From the NCBI GenBank assembly GCA_030607345.1, contig JAUWKC010000064.1, forward strand, positions 1 to 7,955: a stretch of 7,955 bases of DNA. Reading direction: 5' to 3'. Positions 1-6,109 of this stretch are shown piece after piece; within the stretch, counting starts at the first letter, position 1, and every line of letters begins with the position of its first letter. A program made the translations under genes and the position numbers. The notes below the pieces were generated by a model. The model had not been told where the DNA came from. It ran no database searches and was given only the letters and a program-made list of their open reading frames with translations. This DNA comes from Planctomycetota bacterium (GTDB lineage Bacteria; Planctomycetota; Phycisphaerae; Sedimentisphaerales; SG8-4).

Positions 1-24
1 CGTCTAATCTCGCGTCTAATCTCA
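1..24 (+). repeat. 12-bp tandem repeat (two copies) in coiled-coil gene
   Basis: CGTCTAATCTCG is followed directly by CGTCTAATCTCA, differing only in the last base. In frame it encodes SNLA-SNLT. It touches the left edge, so more copies may lie outside. It sits just before the first long repeat unit and may be a small local duplication. Confidence 0.6.
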
Positions 25-584
25 CTGCGGTCCAGGACAATGGGGTCAGAACCCGGCAGATGTTTGCAAATCTGCAAAAAACCCAGGTACAGTCGCAAAA
101 GGGCATTGAAAACAACACCGAACGGCTTTCGGCTAATATGGCGAATCTCAGCAAGGTCGAAGGCAACATACTGAAGGTCCAGCGTATGCTCGCAGCTTTG
201 CAAAACCACTCCGGTCAAGTGGCGAACAGGGTTGCCTTGATTGGTGAAAAACAGGCCGACCTGGGCCAGTCTCAGGGGGCGGCGACCGGCATCCAGCAAA
301 TACTGAGCAATTTCGAGGCGCTTGGCGAAAGCCTGGCCGAACTGCACGAAATGCTCGCAGCCGTTCAGGACAGTAGCGAAAAGACGACGACGAAGTTGGC
401 GGAAATCCGCCGGAACCAACTCGAGCTGCAAGGAAGTATAGAAGACAACATCCGACAAATAGCCGAGAATGCAGAAGCAATCGAGCAGCTAAATCCGAGC
501 GTTCTGCCTTCGGAGTCGCTGGAGGCCGTACCTGCTGAGAATCCAATCGCCACTACGGCAAAGGCTGCCGAGAGCGACGAATAG
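1..584 (+). CDS. Repetitive coiled-coil protein, 5' end outside window
   Basis: The reading frame is open from the first full codon (position 3) to the TAG at 582-584, giving 194 residues. The Met codon at 60 is internal, because the frame and its repeat pattern continue upstream, so the true start lies before the window. The peptide is rich in Gln, Asn, Ala, Leu and Glu, with Leu/Ile/Val/Met at heptad-like spacing, and should form a long alpha-helical coiled coil. Three copies of a 55-56 residue unit are visible, each opening with a version of (M/N)L(A/T)A(V/L)Q. The last 35 or so residues are Ala/Glu/Pro-rich, acidic and probably disordered. No signal peptide, membrane segment or enzymatic motif is seen in the part present. 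Function is not recognised. Long helical repeat proteins of this kind can be structural, envelope-associated or partition/chemoreceptor-like, but nothing here chooses among these. A strong terminator 44 bp downstream ends the unit. Confidence 0.78.
   Translation, partial: SNLASNLTAVQDNGVRTRQMFANLQKTQVQSQKGIENNTERLSANMANLSKVEGNILKVQRMLAALQNHSGQVANRVALIGEKQADLGQSQGAATGIQQILSNFEALGESLAELHEMLAAVQDSSEKTTTKLAEIRRNQLELQGSIEDNIRQIAENAEAIEQLNPSVLPSESLEAVPAENPIATTAKAAESDE
18..494 (+). repeat. Three 55-56-residue coiled-coil repeat units
   Basis: Within the coiled-coil gene, units begin at 18, 186 and 351, that is 168 and 165 bp apart, or 56 and 55 codons. The unit starts are NLTAVQD, MLAALQN and MLAAVQD, and about 20 residues later each has a Gln-rich stretch. 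Units 1 and 3 then both continue with IE(N/D)N. At DNA level the starts at 186 and 351 share ATGCTCGCAGC. Fifty-six residues is exactly eight heptads, so the repeat keeps coiled-coil phase in unit 1. Unit 2 is one residue short. Unit 3 is incomplete, ending near 494. Confidence 0.7.
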
Positions 585-627
585 TTCCTTTGCCGCCGTT
601 GTGATTTAAGACCGTGCGATTGTCGTG

Positions 628-666
628 CCCTCGAAGGAGACTTTGTGCTTCTTCGGGGGTTTTTTT
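628..666 (+). terminator. Strong rho-independent terminator
   Basis: A 12-bp stem pairs 628-639 (CCCTCGAAGGAG) with 648-659 (CTTCTTCGGGGG). It has two G-T wobbles, an 8-nt loop (640-647) and a run of seven T at 660-666. It lies 44 bp after the stop of the coiled-coil gene and before the promoter of the next unit, so it insulates the two. Confidence 0.92.
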
Positions 667-719
667 GCTGGATGATTAACCGGCTTCGCAGGTGGCCAAG
701 GGTCTCTGTCGGTATGTCC

Positions 720-748
720 TTGACAGCAGGTAGCGGCATTTTTAGTAT
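720..748 (+). promoter_or_regulatory. Candidate sigma70-type promoter for the aldolase-symporter unit
   Basis: A perfect -35 box TTGACA (720-725) is followed 17 bp later by TAGTAT (743-748), a 4/6 match to the -10 consensus. An overlapping TATGAT at 746-751 matches -10 better, but its spacing of 20 bp is too long. Transcription would start near 755, leaving a leader of about 67 nt before the ATG at 822. Its place directly after a terminator supports a real promoter here. Confidence 0.6.
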
Positions 749-776
749 GATGTGCGGCCTTCAGGGCATAAGTGTT

Positions 777-805
777 TCTGTTGCGTCTGGTTAATATCTG
801 TTACG
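777..805. promoter_or_regulatory. Paired direct repeat TCTGTT(G/A)CG, possible operator
   Basis: TCTGTTGCG at 777-785 recurs as TCTGTTACG at 797-805, start to start exactly 20 bp, about two helical turns. The pair lies in the untranslated leader between the candidate promoter and the start of the aldolase-family gene, a usual position for a repressor site. No regulator gene in the window is known to bind it, so this is a weak call from pattern alone. Confidence 0.3.
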
Positions 806-821
806 AGTGAAGGGACGGCAA

Positions 822-1772
822 ATGAATTACAGGGAGCATCCGTGGATGGGAGTATTTCCGGCGACGCTGTGTGCTTTCCGGGACGACCAGAGCGTCGACA
901 AAGAGGGTCTGCGGAGCTACATCCGGGACCTTTGCGGGGTCGAAGGTCTCAAAGGGCTGGTGTGCAATGGTCACACGGGCGAAGTTATGTCGCTGCGACC
1001 GAGAGAACGGGCGGAAGTTACACAGGTTTTTGCTGAGCAGGTGAAGGAAAGCGGCAGTTCCTTAAAAGTGGTTTCGGGTGTTTCCGCCGGGGGAAGTCAC
1101 CAGGCCATCGACGACGCCATTGCGGCCAAGCAGGCCGGAGCGGACGCCATTTTGCTTATGCCGCCGCACCACTGGCTGCGTTTCGGAAGGTCAAGTCAGA
1201 CCGCTGTGGGGTTTTTTGAAGACGTGGCGGCGGGCGGTGGAATCGAGATTATTGTTCATCAATACCCCAGTTGGACAAAGGCAGGCTACAGCCTCGAAGA
1301 GATGCTGGAGCTTATTAAGATACCCCAGGTAGTCTGCATCAAAATGGGCACGCGGGATATGGCTCGCTGGCTGTGGGATTACGAACAGTTAAAAGCTGCC
1401 AGGCCGGAGCTTTCTATCATTACCTGCCATGACGAGTATCTGCTGCCTACGCTTCTGGAGGCGGGCGACGGCGCCCTTATCGGCTTCGCCGGTTTTGCGC
1501 CCGAGCTGATGGTGAAACTTGTCCACGCCTGTCTCGATGGCGACCTCGAAGCCGCCAAGAAAGCCCAAAGGACCGTGGCGCCGTTGGCCAGACTTATCTA
1601 CAACCTTGGCGAACCCGGATGCGGCGCACACCAGCGTATGAAAGTGGCGAAATGGCTGCTTGGCGAATTTTCCAGTCCCGTGTTCAGACGCCCGCTCCGG
1701 CCGTTATCCCAGGCGCACCTTGACGAAATTCGCCGGGGCCTACAGGCAATCGGACTAAAAACCGTCAACTAA
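822..1772 (+). CDS. Dihydrodipicolinate synthase / N-acetylneuraminate lyase family protein
   Basis: The product is 316 residues, a normal length for this class I aldolase family of TIM barrels. ATG 822 is preferred because AAGGGA lies six bases upstream. An in-frame GTG at 807 would add five residues and has no such site. Visible family motifs are GHTGE at residues 50-54 (the GTTGE pyruvate-carboxylate-binding loop, with His replacing the first Thr), the HQYP segment with Tyr148 as the expected catalytic tyrosine, and VVCIKMGTRD with Lys174 as the expected Schiff-base lysine. Members condense or cleave pyruvate with an aldehyde (DapA, NanA, KDG aldolase) or dehydrate keto-deoxy sugar acids. 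It is probably not the housekeeping DapA: the loop differs, and it stands first in a unit with a sodium symporter and, further on, a pectate lyase. That context suggests a 2-keto-3-deoxy sugar acid as substrate, which is inference. The family call is firm and the substrate is unknown. Confidence 0.93.
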   Translation: MNYREHPWMGVFPATLCAFRDDQSVDKEGLRSYIRDLCGVEGLKGLVCNGHTGEVMSLRPRERAEVTQVFAEQVKESGSSLKVVSGVSAGGSHQAIDDAIAAKQAGADAILLMPPHHWLRFGRSSQTAVGFFEDVAAGGGIEIIVHQYPSWTKAGYSLEEMLELIKIPQVVCIKMGTRDMARWLWDYEQLKAARPELSIITCHDEYLLPTLLEAGDGALIGFAGFAPELMVKLVHACLDGDLEAAKKAQRTVAPLARLIYNLGEPGCGAHQRMKVAKWLLGEFSSPVFRRPLRPLSQAHLDEIRRGLQAIGLKTVN

Positions 1773-1823
1773 GAACACGTATGAGAAGACAAGAAAAGGC
1801 CACAGCCGGAGCCCCAGAGCGCA

Positions 1824-3368
1824 TTGAAAATCATTGACTGGATAATTGTAGCGGCTTACTTTGCTTTTGTCATCTGGCTGGGCTCACGTTTTGCCAGGAG
1901 ACAGACGAGCTCCGACCGATACTTTCTCGGGAATCGCAACTTGCCCGGCTGGGCGGTTGGAATGTCGATTTTTGCAACGATTATTTCCAGCTTATCGTTT
2001 CTTGCTCTGCCCGGCAAAGCGTTCAAGGACGATTTGCAGTACCTTGTCACTATTGCTTCGGTTCCTATAGCAGCGATAATTGCGACATCCTTTATTATTC
2101 CCCTGTTCAGGCAGACAATAAAGCTGAGCGCGTACGAATATCTCGAGAAGCGTTTCGGATTGCTGGCACGGTTCTACGGTAACAGTATTTTTCTCATCAC
2201 CAACTACTTTAAGATGAGCCTGGTGCTTTACCTGCTTTGCCTGGCTATTGCCGGCATAACAGGATGGAATTTGTATGTATTGATACTTCTGGTCGGTCTT
2301 GCTACAACGACCTACACCTTCTTCGGCGGCATTGAGGGTGTTGTCTGGACGGATGTCATACAAGGGATTCTGCTCCTCGGCGGCGGTGTGATATCGCTGT
2401 TGCTGATGCTTTTCCATTCCCCTGCGGCCCCTTCTGAAATTCTTGCGACCGCGTACGATGCAGGAAAGTTCAAACTGGTGTCACTTGATTTTCAGTGGAG
2501 CCAGGTCTCCGTTTACGTGCTGGTCTGCTTTGGCTTTAGTCTTTATATGACCAGATACGGCACCGACCAGACGGTTGTTCAGCGGTACCTTCTTTCATCT
2601 TCAACCAGGCAGGCCCGCCGAAGCCTGTGGGTCTCGGCCATATTCCTGTGCGTAGTGTGGCTGGTGTTTATGTTCATCGGTGTTCTGCTTTGGGTCTACT
2701 ACGACGTGCAGCCGGGGCTTCTTCCGGACCACGTTCGCGCCAGGCCCGACCAGGTCTTCGCGTACTTCATTGGACATGAGCTGCCGTCCGGGGTAGCCGG
2801 CATGATTCTTGCCGGTCTTTTTGCCGCTTCGATGTCCACGCTTTCGTCGGACCTCAACAGTATCGCCTCGGTCCTCGTGGATGACTTTTACAACAAGATT
2901 GCCAAGAGGTCCGGCGATAAACAACGTCTTTTGTTTTCGCGAATCAGCGTGCTTGTGATTGGTTTACTTTCCATCTTTCTGGCCCTCGGCCTTACAAGAT
3001 TTACGTCGATGGTCGAAGTTTTCTTCGTTTTCAGCTCAGTCATAGCAGGCGGAATGATGGCGATGTTTTTTCTTGGCCTTTTCACCAGACGGGGCAGCAG
3101 AAAGGGCTTGTACGTCGGTCTTGCAGTTGGCGTGGTTTTTATAGCATGGGCAGCCTTGACCAACCCGTCGAAGGCAGACAACTGGCTTCCGGGGTGGCTG
3201 CCAAGGTTCCGCATACATATTTACTGGTTGGGCCTGGTGAGCAACATTCTTGTATTTGCAGTCGGTTATCTGGCCAGCCGAGTCCTCAGTCCCGGATACT
3301 CAGCCGAGACGGCACTTACCGTCTACGGCAAGAATTCCGCCCAGGTCAGGCAGCAACAGAATCTGTAG
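1824..3368 (+). CDS. Sodium:solute symporter (SSS family)
   Basis: This 514-residue inner-membrane protein is almost wholly hydrophobic, with around 13 apparent membrane helices, the usual SSS number. The first helix is at about residues 4-20, followed by the family's polar stretch with DRYFLGNRNLPGW (31-43). Other SSS hallmarks are SAYEYLEKRFG (102-112), FFGGIEGVVWTDVIQG (166-181) and the sodium-site helix with AGLFAASMSTLSSDLNS (330-346), rich in the serines that coordinate Na2 in vSGLT-like transporters. The start is TTG at 1824. An in-frame stop lies at 1782 and there is no ATG or GTG between. A GGAG at 1808-1811 is a rather distant ribosome site. It begins 51 bp after the aldolase-family gene with no terminator between, so the two are probably cotranscribed. 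Members carry sugars, sialic acid, amino acids or carboxylates. Galacturonate or an unsaturated pectin fragment is a guess from the neighbouring lyase. Confidence 0.95.
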   Translation: MKIIDWIIVAAYFAFVIWLGSRFARRQTSSDRYFLGNRNLPGWAVGMSIFATIISSLSFLALPGKAFKDDLQYLVTIASVPIAAIIATSFIIPLFRQTIKLSAYEYLEKRFGLLARFYGNSIFLITNYFKMSLVLYLLCLAIAGITGWNLYVLILLVGLATTTYTFFGGIEGVVWTDVIQGILLLGGGVISLLLMLFHSPAAPSEILATAYDAGKFKLVSLDFQWSQVSVYVLVCFGFSLYMTRYGTDQTVVQRYLLSSSTRQARRSLWVSAIFLCVVWLVFMFIGVLLWVYYDVQPGLLPDHVRARPDQVFAYFIGHELPSGVAGMILAGLFAASMSTLSSDLNSIASVLVDDFYNKIAKRSGDKQRLLFSRISVLVIGLLSIFLALGLTRFTSMVEVFFVFSSVIAGGMMAMFFLGLFTRRGSRKGLYVGLAVGVVFIAWAALTNPSKADNWLPGWLPRFRIHIYWLGLVSNILVFAVGYLASRVLSPGYSAETALTVYGKNSAQVRQQQNL

Positions 3369-3371
3369 TGT

Positions 3372-3400
3372 TGCAATTGTTACTCTCTTTGCCTACAATA
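3372..3400 (+). promoter_or_regulatory. Candidate promoter for the SUMF1-pectate lyase gene
   Basis: TTGCAA (3372-3377, 4/6) and TACAAT (3395-3400, 5/6) are 17 bp apart in the 73-bp gap after the symporter stop. Initiation would be near 3407, giving a leader of about 35 nt. This would allow the lyase to be expressed apart from the two genes upstream, though readthrough is also possible because no terminator is seen in the gap. Confidence 0.5.
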
Positions 3401-3441
3401 CTTACGAACAACAGGAATTCAAGAGTTGTAAGGAAAAGAAA

Positions 3442-5265
3442 ATGGCTGTAAAAAAAGGAAGGTCCTCTTCGGTGCAAAACGCAGGCGTTATTCTGCTTGT
3501 CGCCTCGATGCTCGCAGTGGCGGCGCCGGCGCACACAAATTCCGGTTTGGCAACACTTAGCCTTCCGGGCGGCGTGAAGCTGGAGATGGTGTGGATTCCG
3601 GCAGGCAGCTTTGAGATGGGTTCGGCCAATAACGAGCCCGGCCGGGCAAGCGACGAAGGCCCACGCCGTACCGTTACCATCAACTATGATTTCTACATCG
3701 GCAAGTGCGAGGTAACACAGGCCCAGTGGAAGGCGGTGATGGACAGAAACCCCGTCTATCGGTGCGGCATCGGTCCGGATTATCCCGTCACTCATATCTC
3801 CTGGGACGACTGCCAGGGATTTATCAGCAAACTCAATCAACTCGATATCGGGACTTTTCGGCTGCCGAGTGAGGCCGAATGGGAGTATGCCTGCAGAGCA
3901 GGGACAAGCACGCGTTTTTACTTCGGAAATTCATACGAGGCTGGAGATGCGTGTGGGCAGGGCCAGGCCGGCTTTCTTGCCGGTCAGAGGTCCGACTACA
4001 TGTGGTTTTGCGGAAACAGCGATGCGCCGGGCGGCCCGAAATTTGGTGCGCGAGCTGTCGGGCAAAAACGTCCCAACGGCTTCGGACTCTATGACATGCA
4101 CGGCAACGTGTGGGAGTGGTGTCAGGACGAGTACCACGCCAGTTATGACGGTGCGCCGGTGGACGGCAGCGCCTGGCAGGGCGCCGGCAGCAGCTCTCGT
4201 GTGCTTCGCGGCGGCGCCTGGAGTTACAACGCGAAGTACTGCCGGTCGGCCTGTCGATGCGGCTACATCGCGTCGCGGGCCTATACCTTTCATGGCCTTC
4301 GCCTGGCGTGGTCTCCGCACAAAATGTACTCGAAGCAGTGGTACGGAAGCTGGCAGGCCGCCGCCATCGCCGACAATATCATCTCCTACCAGACGGAATT
4401 GGGCGGCTGGCCCAAGAATATGCACTGGCGGCTACACGGCTATCAGGGCGAGAAATTCACAAAGAACTGGGCAAATACAATCGACAACGGTGCAACTCAT
4501 AGGGAGATGCGTTTTTTAGCCAACGTGTACCACGCCGCAGGAGAAAAACGCTTCAAGGATTCTTTCCTGCGTGGGTTGAATTTTCTGCTTGAGGCCCAGT
4601 ACGACTCGGGCGGCTGGCCACAGCGATACCCGCCGGGCGGCGACTATGGAGACTGCATTACGTTTAACGATGATGCAATGCAGGGCGCTGTGAAACTTAT
4701 GCGTGACATTGCTGAAAAACCTGAATTCGCGTGGCTGGATGCAAAACGTCGGCGAATTGTCGAAGAGGCTTACAAGAAAGGCCTTGAGTGCATCCTGAAC
4801 TGCCAGGTCGTGGTTGATGGCCGGCGGACTGTCTGGGGCCAGCAGCACGACCCCAAAACGCTCATGCCCAGGCCGGGAAGGGTGTATGAGCTGGCGGCAC
4901 TGTGCTCTCGTGAAAGCAGCGGCGTTGTCTTGTTCCTGATGAGCTTTGAGAAGCCCTCCAAACGGATTATCGAGGCGGTTGAAGCAGCGGTGGACTGGTA
5001 CAGGCACAACAAGCTTACCGGCATTGCCATAACACGCAAAGACGAAAAGAAAGTAGTCGTCAAAGACCCTGATGCGCCGCCGCTCTGGGCCCGGTTCTAT
5101 GAAATCGAGACGGGCCGACCGGTGTTTAGCGGCCGTGACGGAGTCGTAAAATACAGCCTTGACAAGGTAGAAAAGGAACGTGCAAACGGCTATCAATGGT
5201 ACAGCCGTTCGGGCGAGCAAGTGCTTGCTCACTATGCCCAATGGCGTGCGAAGACGAAGAAATAG
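3442..5265 (+). CDS. Exported SUMF1-domain / family 10 pectate lyase fusion
   Basis: The product is 607 residues. ATG 3442 is chosen because AAGGA lies seven bases upstream and a signal peptide follows: basic residues 4-7, hydrophobic 14-28, and a likely cut after APA at 28-30. The frame is open further upstream but that part overlaps the symporter. Residues 43-291 are a SUMF1 (FGE-sulfatase) domain with MVWIPAGSFEMGS (49-61), RLPSEAEWEYACRAGT (140-155), NGFGLYDMHGNVWEW (212-226) and RVLRGGAW (253-260). Residues 297-607 are a full PL10 pectate lyase: YQ-GGWPKN near 316-326, TIDNGAT (346-352), TFNDDAMQG (407-415), the arginine-bearing PRPGRVYEL (476-484) and RDGVVKYSL plus ERANGYQWY (565-587). 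PL10 enzymes cleave polygalacturonate by calcium-dependent beta-elimination with an arginine as base; R480 is the best candidate here. The SUMF1 part lacks one FGE cysteine, so it is more likely a binding or structural module than a formylglycine generator. It probably acts in the periplasm or outside the cell. Confidence 0.94.
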   Translation: MAVKKGRSSSVQNAGVILLVASMLAVAAPAHTNSGLATLSLPGGVKLEMVWIPAGSFEMGSANNEPGRASDEGPRRTVTINYDFYIGKCEVTQAQWKAVMDRNPVYRCGIGPDYPVTHISWDDCQGFISKLNQLDIGTFRLPSEAEWEYACRAGTSTRFYFGNSYEAGDACGQGQAGFLAGQRSDYMWFCGNSDAPGGPKFGARAVGQKRPNGFGLYDMHGNVWEWCQDEYHASYDGAPVDGSAWQGAGSSSRVLRGGAWSYNAKYCRSACRCGYIASRAYTFHGLRLAWSPHKMYSKQWYGSWQAAAIADNIISYQTELGGWPKNMHWRLHGYQGEKFTKNWANTIDNGATHREMRFLANVYHAAGEKRFKDSFLRGLNFLLEAQYDSGGWPQRYPPGGDYGDCITFNDDAMQGAVKLMRDIAEKPEFAWLDAKRRRIVEEAYKKGLECILNCQVVVDGRRTVWGQQHDPKTLMPRPGRVYELAALCSRESSGVVLFLMSFEKPSKRIIEAVEAAVDWYRHNKLTGIAITRKDEKKVVVKDPDAPPLWARFYEIETGRPVFSGRDGVVKYSLDKVEKERANGYQWYSRSGEQVLAHYAQWRAKTKK

Positions 5266-5277
5266 ACCAACATCAAG

Positions 5278-5308
5278 AAATATTGGCCGGAAAAACAATA
5301 TTTGGCCG
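5278..5308. promoter_or_regulatory. Inverted and direct repeat ahead of hisA
   Basis: AAATATTG (5278-5285) and CAATATTT (5296-5303) are a perfect 8-bp inverted repeat around a 10-nt loop. The same stretch also reads as a direct repeat, AATATTGGCCG (5279-5289) and AATATTTGGCCG (5297-5308). No T-run follows, so it is a poor terminator. Lying just upstream of the hisA -35 box, it could be a protein-binding site. The evidence is pattern only. Confidence 0.3.
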
Positions 5309-5315
5309 AAATCTG

Positions 5316-5344
5316 TTGAAATGACCGAGCCATTTATCTAAAAT
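5316..5344 (+). promoter_or_regulatory. Sigma70-type promoter for hisA
   Basis: TTGAAA (5316-5321) and TAAAAT (5339-5344) each match consensus at five of six positions and are separated by the ideal 17 bp. The start would be near 5351, giving a leader of about 32 nt that carries the AAAGGA ribosome site (5371-5376) seven bases before the hisA ATG. This is the best-looking promoter in the window and makes hisA independent of the lyase gene. Confidence 0.7.
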
Positions 5345-5383
5345 CCGACGATTCCATTTGGACAGTTTTGAAAGGATTGCAGG

Positions 5384-6100
5384 ATGTACGTGATACCGGC
5401 CATTGACCTGCTGAAAGGCAAATGCGTCCGACTCATCCAGGGCGAGTACCATCGCCAGATAACCTATGATGATGACCCGGTAGAACAAGCCGAGCGGTTT
5501 GCCTCCGCCGGTGCGCAGTGGGTGCATATCATAGACCTCGAAGGCGCCAAGGTCGGCAAGCCGGTCAACAGCGAGCCGGTGAAATCAATAGCTGCCTTGA
5601 AGAAGTTGAAAATCGAATTGGGCGGCGGAATCAGGCAGCAAGAGTCAATACAGCAGATGCTTGATACCGGCGTGCAGAGGGTGATAATCGGCACCAAAGC
5701 CATCAGCGATTTTGACTGGTTCAGCCAAATGGTGCGGAAATTTACCGGCAGGATTGCATTAGCGCTGGACGCACGCGGCTCAAAAGTAGCTACCCATGGG
5801 TGGACGCAGGAGAGCCACCAAAGCCTTGTGGAGTTCGCAACCAAAGCGGCTGAGCTTCCACTGGCTGCCATAATATATACCGATATCACAAAGGACGGTA
5901 TGCTGGCCGGACCGAATTTTGAAAGAACAAGCTCGCTGGTCGAAGCAGTGAATATGCCGATTATCGCTTCGGGGGGCGTCAGCAGGATAACCGATATAAA
6001 GAGGCTGGCCGAAATCGGCGTCGAAGCCGTGGTAATAGGCAGAAGCCTCTATGAAGGGACGCTTCAACTCGGTGACGCCATAACAGCGGCGCAGGAATAG
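5384..6100 (+). CDS. hisA: 1-(5-phosphoribosyl)-5-[(5-phosphoribosylamino)methylideneamino]imidazole-4-carboxamide isomerase
   Basis: HisA is a cytoplasmic TIM-barrel enzyme that catalyses the Amadori rearrangement of ProFAR to PRFAR, the fourth step of histidine synthesis. The 238-residue length is normal. The N-terminus MYVIPAIDLLKGKCVRL is typical of HisA, with Asp8 the expected catalytic base, and not of HisF (which has a PCLDV start). Asp129 in LALDARG is the expected acid. The two phosphate-binding regions are visible as LGGGIR (79-84) and as ASGGVS (195-200) plus IGRSLYEG (218-225). TDITKDGML (166-174) is also a family match. It stands alone here: no hisH, hisF or other his gene is next to it, unlike classical his operons. 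It has its own promoter and converges with the response-regulator gene across 9 bp. PriA-type dual function cannot be ruled out by eye but is unlikely outside actinobacteria. Confidence 0.97.
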   Translation: MYVIPAIDLLKGKCVRLIQGEYHRQITYDDDPVEQAERFASAGAQWVHIIDLEGAKVGKPVNSEPVKSIAALKKLKIELGGGIRQQESIQQMLDTGVQRVIIGTKAISDFDWFSQMVRKFTGRIALALDARGSKVATHGWTQESHQSLVEFATKAAELPLAAIIYTDITKDGMLAGPNFERTSSLVEAVNMPIIASGGVSRITDIKRLAEIGVEAVVIGRSLYEGTLQLGDAITAAQE

Positions 6101-6109
6101 TCCCTCAGG

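Noticed and set aside
746..751. TATGAT as -10 box with TTGACA at 720
   Set aside because: A 20-bp spacer is too long. TAGTAT at 743-748 gives 17 bp.
807..821. GTG start for the aldolase-family gene
   Set aside because: It has no ribosome site. AAGGGA at 810-815 is placed correctly for the ATG at 822.
1992..2417. Minus-strand open frame of 141 codons inside the symporter gene
   Set aside because: It is antisense to a clearly coding region, and the predicted peptide has no recognisable domain. The same holds for the other antisense frames in this gene.
3250..3441. Upstream extension of the pectate-lyase frame (64 extra codons)
   Set aside because: It overlaps the end of the symporter gene, and the extra peptide has no recognised feature. 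A ribosome site and signal peptide fit the ATG at 3442.
3869..4519. Plus-strand frame of 216 codons in another phase within the SUMF1 domain
   Set aside because: The in-phase reading gives unmistakable SUMF1 motifs. The alternative is Arg/Pro/Ala-rich with no domain.
4516..5298. Long minus-strand open frame (260 codons) opposite the PL10 domain
   Set aside because: The opposite strand encodes conserved PL10 motifs throughout. The antisense frame has no family motif and reflects codon bias.
5278..5303. Hairpin after the lyase gene as an intrinsic terminator
   Set aside because: The stem is short and AT-rich with a 10-nt loop and no following T-run.
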